Shown piece by piece: positions 1 to 6,625 of a stretch of DNA of 18,762 nt; the stretch's first letter is position 1, and the number at the start of each line of letters is the position of its first letter. Under the pieces are notes generated by a model. That model was not told where the DNA came from and ran no database searches. It was given only the letters and a program-made list of their open reading frames with translations. The stretch is taken from the NCBI GenBank assembly GCA_947371415.1, contig CANBPJ010000025.1, positions 1 to 18,762 of the forward strand, read 5' to 3'. Source of the stretch: Burkholderiaceae bacterium. Its GTDB lineage: Bacteria; Pseudomonadota; Gammaproteobacteria; Burkholderiales; Burkholderiaceae. The translations under genes were made by a program, and so were the position numbers.

Positions 1-150
1 GAATCCGATGGCAACTCTTCCAAGAAACGAGAAGGCATGTTGTAGCGTACCTGACCATGCAACATTCTGGATTGGGTGTGAGAGAGGTATAGACGTTCTT
101 TGGCACGGGTAATCGCCACATACATCAAACGTCGCTCTTCCTCTAAGCCA
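1..150 (-). repeat. Distal copy of a direct repeat inside uvrD
   Basis: Matches 445-594 at 147 of 150 positions with an offset of 444 bases (148 codons), so the reading frame is preserved. Bases 1-116 are identical to 445-560. The differences are at 117, 129 and 144, all third codon positions and synonymous. It encodes GLEEERR through LPSD (residues 763-811). The copy is cut by the window edge, so its full length is unknown. Confidence 0.95.
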
Positions 151-2435
151 GTAACACGGCCTTCACCAAACTTAGTGTGAAAAACATTTTGACCAATGGT
201 GAACGGATAGTTCCCGCGCGGTGGCGAAGCCATTCTAGTGACGGTTGTAGAGGCAGAGCCAACACGCCCAAGCTGCTTAGCCGGTCGCTGACGATCACTT
301 CCAGAGTCAAAGAAATCATTCGTTTCCGAATCGCGCTGACGGGTATACCCATCTTGCCAGGTAGATCCTGAACGACTGGCATTACCGTAACTATTGCCCC
401 CACCCCAACGAGCATCCTTTACTTTTGGGGTGAGCCACTTCAATGAATCCGATGGCAACTCTTCCAAGAAACGAGAAGGCATGTTGTAGCGTACCTGACC
501 ATGCAACATTCTGGATTGGGTGTGAGAGAGGTATAGACGTTCTTTGGCACGGGTAATCGCTACATACATCAATCGTCGCTCTTCCTCCAAGCCATTTTGC
601 TCATTAATACTATTTTCGTGTGGAAATAATCCCTCTTCCAGGCCGGTAATAAATACCGAGGTGAACTCTAAACCTTTTGCAGAGTGCACGGTCATGAGCT
701 GCACAGCATCTTGACCTGCTTGCGCTTGGTTGTCGCCAGCCTCTAATGAGGCGTGCGAGAGGAATGCTGCCAGTGGTGAGACTTCCACTACACCAGGCGC
801 ATTCTCTCCTGGCAGAGTAGCGGCGGTTGCATCTTGGCCATAGCCTTCTTCTGCAATAAATGCGGTTGCAGCATTAATTAATTCTTGTAAATTTTCTACT
901 CGGTCTTGACCTTCACGCTCTGAGAGGTAGTGCTGAATCAAGCCGCTATGCTGAATCACAAACTCTACCGTCTCTGGCAAAGTGTTGTGGCGAGTTGCCT
1001 CACGCATGTGATCAACCAAACGCACAAATCCGCCGAGCGCTGCGCCTGCTTTGCCATCCAGAGTTGAGGCTGCCAAATACAAGGAACTATTTTGTGCACG
1101 AGCTGCATCTTGCACGGCCTCAATAGATCTTGCGCCAATGCCGCGCGTTGGGAAATTGACTACTCGCGAGAATGAGGTGTCATCGTTGGGATTTTCCAAA
1201 AGACGTAGATAGGCTAAGGCATGCTTAATCTCAGCGCGCTCAAAGAAGCGCAACCCACCATAAACACGATAAGGAATCGCCGCAGAAAATAAGGCGTGCT
1301 CAATGATGCGTGACTGTGCATTGCTTCGATAAAGCAAAGCGATTTCAGTACGCTTAATGCCGCTGTTTACTAGGGCTTTGATTTCATCAACAAGCCAAGC
1401 AGCCTCAGCATGATCACTCGGCGCATCATAGATGCGGACTGGCTCGCCATGACCCGCATCGGTACGGAGGTTTTTGCCAAGACGATCCGTGTTGTTCGAA
1501 ATCAGGTAGTTAGCAGTATCCAAGATATGGCCATGCGAGCGATAGTTCTGCTCGAGCTTCACCATCATCGGGTGATATTGGCTTTCATAGAGACGCATAT
1601 TCTCCACGTCGGCACCGCGGAAAGCATAAATACTTTGATCGTCATCGCCCACTGCAAAGACTGCGCTACTACCGGCACTACTCACATTGACGCGACTGGC
1701 ATCATGTCCAGAAAGTAATTTGAGCCAAGCGTACTGCAGGGCATTGGTATCCTGAAACTCATCAATCAGGATGTGACGGAAGCGTTCTTGGTAATGCGTC
1801 CGAATCGCTTCGTTATGTTTAAGCAATTCATAGCTACGCAATAAGAGTTCTGCAAAGTCGACCACACCTTCGCGCTGGCACTGCTCATCGTAGGCTTCGT
1901 ACAGTTGGGCCATCTTGGCCTGGAAGTCATCCCCTACAGATAGCTCACGAGCGCGCTGACCGCGCTCTTTGGCATGCGCAATGAAATATTGCAACTGCTT
2001 AGCCGGGTATTTCTCATCATCCACCTTTAAACCCTTTAAAAGGCGCTTAATGGCAGATAACTGGTCTTGGGTGTCCAAAATCTGAAAAGTGGACGGCAAA
2101 CCGGCTTCTTTATGGTGCGCACGTAATAAACGGTTGCAAAGACCATGAAAAGTACCAATCCACATCCCACGGGTATTAATTGGCAGCATCGCGCTTAAGC
2201 GCAACATCATTTCTTTGGCAGCCTTATTGGTAAAGGTCACCGCCAAGACCCCAATAGGGGAAACCTGGCCTGTTTGGATCAACCAAGCTATACGGGTAGT
2301 GAGGACGCGGGTCTTTCCGCTACCGGCACCGGCCAAGATCAGGGCGGACTGGGCCTGACCATGTTGATTGACGGGCGGGAGGGTCACTGCCTCGCGTTGT
2401 TCTGGATTAAGGTTTGCGAGGAGGTCTGAGTACAT
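1..2435 (-). CDS. uvrD: UvrD/Rep-family DNA helicase II, 3' end outside window, with internal in-frame duplication
   Basis: SF1A 3'-5' helicase of nucleotide-excision and mismatch repair. The frame is open from ATG 2435 to the left edge (811 complete codons). Visible motifs: Q-motif region LNPEQREAV (9-17), Walker A AGAGSGKT (35-42, K41), TFTNKAAKEM (Ia), DEFQDTNALQ (II), AVGDDDQSIYAFRGAD (III), EQNYRSHGHI (IV), TVHSAKGLEF (V) and VAITRAKERL (VI, from 625). A short Ser-rich stretch (VNVSSAGSSA) lies between motifs II and III. After motif VI come a Gly/Ser/Arg-rich linker and the start of the C-terminal Tudor-like domain (GQNVFHTKFGEGRVTGLE, 748-765). Instead of finishing that domain, the frame re-enters GLEEERR and repeats motif VI (from 773) to the window edge. 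The family is usually about 720-800 residues; with the duplication I infer about 945. It is divergent from valS with a 24-base gap and no Shine-Dalgarno. Function is secure; the true 3' end is not visible. Confidence 0.93.
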   Translation of the reverse strand, partial: MYSDLLANLNPEQREAVTLPPVNQHGQAQSALILAGAGSGKTRVLTTRIAWLIQTGQVSPIGVLAVTFTNKAAKEMMLRLSAMLPINTRGMWIGTFHGLCNRLLRAHHKEAGLPSTFQILDTQDQLSAIKRLLKGLKVDDEKYPAKQLQYFIAHAKERGQRARELSVGDDFQAKMAQLYEAYDEQCQREGVVDFAELLLRSYELLKHNEAIRTHYQERFRHILIDEFQDTNALQYAWLKLLSGHDASRVNVSSAGSSAVFAVGDDDQSIYAFRGADVENMRLYESQYHPMMVKLEQNYRSHGHILDTANYLISNNTDRLGKNLRTDAGHGEPVRIYDAPSDHAEAAWLVDEIKALVNSGIKRTEIALLYRSNAQSRIIEHALFSAAIPYRVYGGLRFFERAEIKHALAYLRLLENPNDDTSFSRVVNFPTRGIGARSIEAVQDAARAQNSSLYLAASTLDGKAGAALGGFVRLVDHMREATRHNTLPETVEFVIQHSGLIQHYLSEREGQDRVENLQELINAATAFIAEEGYGQDATAATLPGENAPGVVEVSPLAAFLSHASLEAGDNQAQAGQDAVQLMTVHSAKGLEFTSVFITGLEEGLFPHENSINEQNGLEEERRLMYVAITRAKERLYLSHTQSRMLHGQVRYNMPSRFLEELPSDSLKWLTPKVKDARWGGGNSYGNASRSGSTWQDGYTRQRDSETNDFFDSGSDRQRPAKQLGRVGSASTTVTRMASPPRGNYPFTIGQNVFHTKFGEGRVTGLEEERRLMYVAITRAKERLYLSHTQSRMLHGQVRYNMPSRFLEELPSD
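445..594 (-). repeat. Proximal copy of the direct repeat inside uvrD
   Basis: Encodes residues 614-663 of UvrD, including motif VI in its expected place after motif V. Upstream sequence (INEQ before GLEEERR) is that of an ordinary UvrD, so this copy is in the native position. The downstream segment 151-444 (linker and start of the Tudor-like domain) separates the two copies. If the duplication is a simple tandem one, that segment should recur beyond the left edge. Confidence 0.95.
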
Positions 2436-2442
2436 CGCCCCA

Positions 2443-2450
2443 ATTATAAT
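2443..2450. promoter_or_regulatory. Palindromic bidirectional -10 element between uvrD and valS
   Basis: The 8-base perfect palindrome ATTATAAT presents consensus TATAAT on the plus strand (2445-2450) and on the minus strand (2448 to 2443). The minus-strand hexamer ends 7 bases before the uvrD ATG at 2435. The plus-strand hexamer ends 9 bases before the valS ATG at 2460. Start sites about 7 bases downstream would give leaderless uvrD and nearly leaderless valS mRNAs. I found no good -35 hexamer at 16-18 bases on either strand, so activity is inferred from the -10 match and from the absence of any other space for promoters. Confidence 0.6.
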
Positions 2451-2459
2451 TTGCCTCTT

Positions 2460-5360
2460 ATGCCAAATGCTTCGAATACCCCTAATTCACCCAATTCTCA
2501 ATTAACTAGTTCTATAGACGAACTAGCGAAATCCTACGAACCCTCACCAATTGAAGCTTATTGGGGACCGGAATGGGAACGCCGAGGCATTGCCGACGCC
2601 ACCCTAGATGAAGGCAAGGGAGATTTCTCCATCCAACTGCCACCGCCGAATGTGACCGGCACCCTCCACATGGGTCACGCGTTTAATCAAACCATCATGG
2701 ATGGTTTGGTGCGTCACGCCCGCATGTCTGGCAAAAATACCTTATGGGTGCCCGGCACCGATCACGCTGGTATCGCCACACAAATCGTTGTTGAACGCCA
2801 ACTCGATGCGCAAAAAGTGTCTCGCCATGATCTCGGTCGTGAAAAGTTCCTTGAAAAAGTGTGGGAGTGGAAAGAAACTTCCGGCTCTACGATCACGCGT
2901 CAGATTCGTCGTTTAGGCGCCTCAATTGATTGGGGTAAAGAATATTTCACAATGGATAGCAAGATGTCCAAAGCGGTTGTGGAAGTGTTTGTGCGCCTAC
3001 ATGAGCAAGGCCTTATTTATCGCGGCAAACGTTTAGTGAACTGGGATCCTGTTCTAGGTACAGCTGTATCTGACTTGGAAGTAGTGAGCGAAGAAGAAGA
3101 TGGCTCGATGTGGCACATCCGCTATCCACTAGCCGATGGCTCTGGACACTTGACTGTGGCAACGACTCGCCCAGAAACCCTGCTGGGTGACGTTGCCGTC
3201 ATGGTCAACCCGGAAGATGAACGCTATAAACATCTCATCGGTAAGTCTGTACATCTCCCACTATGCAATCGTGAGATCCCCATCATTGCAGATGACTATG
3301 TTGATTTAGGCTTTGGTACTGGTGTCGTTAAAGTCACGCCAGCACATGACTTCAATGACTACGCCGTTGGACAACGCCATCAATTGCCTCTCATTAATAT
3401 TCTGACTTTAGACGCGAAGATCAATGAGAATGCGCCTGCCGTGTATCAAGGCTTAGAGCGCTTTGCAGCCCGTAAGCAGATCGTTGCCGATCTGGACGAT
3501 GCCGCTTTATTAGAAAAGGTTCAGCCCCATAAATTGATGGTGCCCCGTGGCGATCGCACCCAAACCATCATCGAGCCCATGCTCACCGATCAGTGGTTTG
3601 TTGCCGTCTCCAAACCAAGTCCTGACAACAAATATCAACCAGGCTCATCCATTGCTGGCGCCGCATTAGATGCGGTAACTAAAGGTGATATCAAACTTGT
3701 TCCCGAAAACTGGATTAGCACCTATACCCAGTGGCTGGAAAACATTCAAGACTGGTGCATCTCTCGACAACTCTGGTGGGGTCATCAAATCCCCGCCTGG
3801 TATGGTGATGATGGTCAGATCTTTGTGGCACGCTCTGAAGAAGAAGCTAAGACAAAAGCTGCGTCTGCTGGCTACACAGGTCAACTCAATCGTGATCCTG
3901 ACGTCTTGGATACCTGGTTTAGCTCTGCACTGGTGCCGTTCAGCTCATTAGGCTGGCCTGAGGAAACGCCTGCACTCCAGCACTTCCTCCCCTCATCCGT
4001 CTTGGTCACTGGCTTTGACATCATCTTCTTCTGGGTTGCTCGCATGGTGATGATGACCTGCCACTTTACCGGCAAGGTTCCGTTTAATACGGTATATGTG
4101 CACGGATTAGTGCGTGATGCCGAAGGCCAAAAGATGAGTAAGTCCAAAGGCAATACCTTGGACCCAATCGATCTGATTGATGGTATCCAGATTGAAGACT
4201 TGGTTGCCAAGCGCACCACTGGATTGATGAACCCCAAGCAAGCTGAAAGTATTGGCAAAAAAACCAAGAAAGAATTTCCGGAAGGTATTCCGGCGTTTGG
4301 TACAGATGCATTGCGCTTTACTTTCGCGTCCCTCGCATCACTCGGTCGCAATATTAATTTTGACCAGAAGCGTTGCGAAGGCTATCGCAATTTCTGCAAC
4401 AAACTGTGGAATGCCACACGCTTTGTGCTGATGAACTGCCCAGGCACCAATGAAGAGAATGGCTTTGCACCGTGCGATAGCCAATGCGGTCCCGAGGGCC
4501 AGCTAGACTTTTCTCCTGCGGATAGATGGATTGTTTCTCTACTACAGAGAACTGAAGCCGATGTTGCCAAAGGCTTTCAAAACTATCGCTTTGACAATAT
4601 CGCCACCAGCATTTATCAATTTGTCTGGGATGAGTATTGTGATTGGTATCTAGAGCTAGCGAAGGTTCAATTACAGACTGGAACGCCTGCACAGCAACGC
4701 GCGACTCGTCGTACCCTCTTGCGTGTTTTAGAAACCATCTTGCGCATGGCTCACCCACTGATTCCATTTATCACTGAAACACTCTGGCAAACAGTCGGCC
4801 CTAAAGTAGGCAAAGAGTTAGCTAAGCAAGATAAACAAACGATTGCCTTGCAACCTTACCCTGTTGCCCAGCTCGACAAGATTGATGAGCAAAGTGAGGC
4901 CTGGGTTGCTCAAATTAAATCCATTGTGGATGCCTGCCGCAATCTGCGTGGTGAGATGCAAGTTTCTCCTGCGCTCAAAGTGCCTTTGTGGATTAGCGGC
5001 CCACAGGATTTCTTAAAGAAGGCTAGCCCTTACATCACCGCATTAGCCAAGCTTTCAGAAGTCAAGATCTATGATGACGAATCCGCTTTAGAGAAAGATG
5101 CACCTGGCGCACCAATGGCCTTGGTGGGGAACTTGAAGCTATTGCTCAAAATTGAAGTGGATGTTGCAGCCGAAAGAATTCGCCTGAGTAAGGAAATTGA
5201 GCGCTTAGCCAATGAAATCACTAAGGCGCGCAGTAAGCTGGGGAATGAAAGCTTTGTGGCTAGAGCTCCGGAAGAGGTTGTCGCCCAAGAAAAACAACGT
5301 CTTACTGGCTTTGAGCAAAACCATGAGAAGCTTGTTGCACAATTAGAACGACTGAAATAA
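2460..5360 (+). CDS. valS: Valyl-tRNA synthetase
   Basis: Cytoplasmic class Ia synthetase that charges tRNA-Val and edits mischarged Thr. From ATG 2460 the protein has 966 residues, normal for bacterial ValRS. Visible: a low-complexity N-terminus rich in Asn, Ser, Thr and Pro; PPPNVTGTLHMGH with the HIGH-type signature HMGH at 70-73; the CP1 editing region including TTRPETLLGD and GTGVVKVTPAHDFND; WCISRQLWWGHQIPAW; KMSKS at 558-562; an anticodon-binding domain; and a C-terminal charged coiled-coil arm (roughly the last 70 residues, E/K/R-rich heptads). I chose ATG 2460 over an in-frame TTG at 2451 because the TTG abuts the -10 hexamer and would lie upstream of the expected transcription start. 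No Shine-Dalgarno is present. galU follows after 30 bases and is probably cotranscribed. Confidence 0.97.
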   Translation: MPNASNTPNSPNSQLTSSIDELAKSYEPSPIEAYWGPEWERRGIADATLDEGKGDFSIQLPPPNVTGTLHMGHAFNQTIMDGLVRHARMSGKNTLWVPGTDHAGIATQIVVERQLDAQKVSRHDLGREKFLEKVWEWKETSGSTITRQIRRLGASIDWGKEYFTMDSKMSKAVVEVFVRLHEQGLIYRGKRLVNWDPVLGTAVSDLEVVSEEEDGSMWHIRYPLADGSGHLTVATTRPETLLGDVAVMVNPEDERYKHLIGKSVHLPLCNREIPIIADDYVDLGFGTGVVKVTPAHDFNDYAVGQRHQLPLINILTLDAKINENAPAVYQGLERFAARKQIVADLDDAALLEKVQPHKLMVPRGDRTQTIIEPMLTDQWFVAVSKPSPDNKYQPGSSIAGAALDAVTKGDIKLVPENWISTYTQWLENIQDWCISRQLWWGHQIPAWYGDDGQIFVARSEEEAKTKAASAGYTGQLNRDPDVLDTWFSSALVPFSSLGWPEETPALQHFLPSSVLVTGFDIIFFWVARMVMMTCHFTGKVPFNTVYVHGLVRDAEGQKMSKSKGNTLDPIDLIDGIQIEDLVAKRTTGLMNPKQAESIGKKTKKEFPEGIPAFGTDALRFTFASLASLGRNINFDQKRCEGYRNFCNKLWNATRFVLMNCPGTNEENGFAPCDSQCGPEGQLDFSPADRWIVSLLQRTEADVAKGFQNYRFDNIATSIYQFVWDEYCDWYLELAKVQLQTGTPAQQRATRRTLLRVLETILRMAHPLIPFITETLWQTVGPKVGKELAKQDKQTIALQPYPVAQLDKIDEQSEAWVAQIKSIVDACRNLRGEMQVSPALKVPLWISGPQDFLKKASPYITALAKLSEVKIYDDESALEKDAPGAPMALVGNLKLLLKIEVDVAAERIRLSKEIERLANEITKARSKLGNESFVARAPEEVVAQEKQRLTGFEQNHEKLVAQLERLK

Positions 5361-5390
5361 AAATAGCCCATCAAAGCGATCGGAATTTCC

Positions 5391-6275
5391 ATGCCATTAA
5401 GCACTAAAGCCGTTACCAAAGCCGTCTTCCCTGTTGCAGGACTAGGCACACGCTTCCTGCCCGCCACCAAGGCTAGCCCGAAAGAGATGCTCAATGTAGT
5501 GGATAAGCCGCTCATCCAATACGCAGTTGAAGAGGCGATTGCTGCCGGCATCACTGAAATGATTTTCGTGACTGGTCGAAGCAAACGTGCGATTGAGGAT
5601 CACTTTGATAAAGCTTACGAATTAGAGGCTGAACTCGAAGCTAAGAATAAAACTGCCTTGCTAGAGATTGTTCGTAGTGTTAAACCCAGTCACGTGGACT
5701 GTGTTTATGTCCGCCAACCAGAAGCACTAGGTCTTGGTCATGCTGTCTTATGCGCAGAAAAACTGGTACGTGATGAACCTTTCGCCATCATCCTTGCGGA
5801 TGACTTGCTCGACGGCCAACCGCCAGTATTGAAACAAATGCTCAAGGTGTTTGACGAACAAAATGGTTCGGTATTGGCGGTAGAGAAAATTGATCCCGCC
5901 AAAAGTAGCTCTTACGGCATTGTGGATGGCATCGAAGTAAGTAAGGGCATCTATCGCCTAAATGGGATCGTCGAGAAACCACAACCTAAAGATGCCCCAT
6001 CCAACTTGGCGGTGGTGGGTCGCTATGTTCTATCCTCAGATATCTTTAAACATATTCGCAATCTCAAGCCTGGTGCTGGCGGCGAAATTCAACTAACAGA
6101 CGCGATCGCCTCTTTACTCAAAGAAGAACCGGTCTTCGCCTACGAATACGATGGCGTGCGCTATGACTGCGGTAGCAAGCTAGGCTATCTCAAGGCTTCA
6201 GTTGAGTTTGCTTTGCGTCACCCAGAGGTCAACACAGAATTTGCTGCGTATTTAAAGAGCCGCTCCTTGCTTTAG
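5391..6275 (+). CDS. galU: UTP--glucose-1-phosphate uridylyltransferase
   Basis: Makes UDP-glucose from UTP and glucose-1-phosphate, the donor for LPS and other surface glycans. The 294-residue length is typical of bacterial GalU. Visible: the nucleotidyltransferase signature AGLGTRFLPATKASPKEM (residues 16-33), the uridine-binding region GLGHAVL (114-120), the metal-site strand ILADDLL (134-140), IVEKP and GGEIQLTDAI. The ATG is preceded by CGGAA (5381-5385), a modest Shine-Dalgarno at 5-base spacing. It lies 30 bases behind valS on the same strand with no terminator between, so cotranscription is likely. A strong hairpin terminator begins 34 bases after the stop codon. Confidence 0.96.
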   Translation: MPLSTKAVTKAVFPVAGLGTRFLPATKASPKEMLNVVDKPLIQYAVEEAIAAGITEMIFVTGRSKRAIEDHFDKAYELEAELEAKNKTALLEIVRSVKPSHVDCVYVRQPEALGLGHAVLCAEKLVRDEPFAIILADDLLDGQPPVLKQMLKVFDEQNGSVLAVEKIDPAKSSSYGIVDGIEVSKGIYRLNGIVEKPQPKDAPSNLAVVGRYVLSSDIFKHIRNLKPGAGGEIQLTDAIASLLKEEPVFAYEYDGVRYDCGSKLGYLKASVEFALRHPEVNTEFAAYLKSRSLL

Positions 6276-6309
6276 ACCTCGACCCTCCATCCCTCGCGGG
6301 ATAGAAAAG

Positions 6310-6338
6310 AAAAAGGCAGAAAAATTTCTGCCTTTTTT
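6310..6338. terminator. Bidirectional intrinsic terminator between galU and tusA
   Basis: The arm GGCAGAAA (6315-6322) pairs with TTTCTGCC (6325-6332), giving at least a 6-bp GC-containing stem with an A/T loop. It is flanked by an A-tract (6310-6314) on the left and six T (6333-6338) on the right, so it can act on both strands. It sits between convergent galU and alaS-tusA. The remaining intergenic bases (6339-6385) hold only a weak nested inverted repeat (TCAGG 6343-6347 with CCTGA 6365-6369). Confidence 0.9.
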
Positions 6339-6385
6339 AATGCTCAGGGTTTCTGGATCCCAGTCCTGATTAGCCCTACTTAGAC

Positions 6386-6625
6386 TTATCTTCTCTTCAG
6401 AAAAAAGACCAACACATCACCTTCGGTAGTACTGGATAGGAGCTCATTGCCAGTCTGCTTAGCAAAGGCTGGAAAATCATGAGCGGCACCTGCATCAGTT
6501 GCCTTCACTTTCAAAACTTCGCCTGATTGCATAGTGGCCAGAGCTTTCTTGGTGCGCAAGATGGGTAGCGGGCAATTCATGCCAATGGCATCTACCTCGA
6601 GATTAAATTCGATAGCGTCGCTCAT
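6386..6625 (-). CDS. TusA/SirA-family sulfur-carrier protein
   Basis: Small (79 residues) cytoplasmic protein of the TusA (SirA/YeeD/YedF) family. Members carry a persulfide on a conserved Cys and pass sulfur to tRNA thiolation, molybdenum cofactor synthesis or other acceptors. The diagnostic CPxP motif is present (GMNCPLPILRTKKAL, active Cys18), in the expected place after the first beta strand. The C-terminal half (EVLKVKATDAGAAHDFPAFAKQTGNE) matches the compact beta-alpha fold. Its ATG overlaps the alaS stop by 4 bases (ATGA, 6622-6625), implying translational coupling to alaS. The family has several paralogous subgroups, so I do not claim true tusA orthology. Confidence 0.92.
   Translation of the reverse strand: MSDAIEFNLEVDAIGMNCPLPILRTKKALATMQSGEVLKVKATDAGAAHDFPAFAKQTGNELLSSTTEGDVLVFFLKRR

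Noticed and set aside
143..415. 90-codon minus-strand open frame in the uvrD linker
   Set aside because: It is out of frame with the uvrD reading frame, which is open through the whole region and carries family motifs on both sides.
2451..2459. TTG 2451 as the valS start
   Set aside because: It abuts the -10 hexamer and would precede the predicted transcription start. ATG 2460 is nine bases downstream and adequate.
5069..5584. 171-codon minus-strand open frame across the valS-galU boundary
   Set aside because: Antisense to the ValRS coiled-coil end and the GalU start, Ser/Ala/Leu-rich, no family resemblance and no ribosome binding site.
6343..6369. Nested inverted repeat (TCAGG/CCTGA around CTGG/CCAG) as a second terminator for tusA
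   Set aside because: Arms are only 4-5 bp with uneven loops and no T-tract in either direction. The adjacent A/T-flanked hairpin is sufficient.
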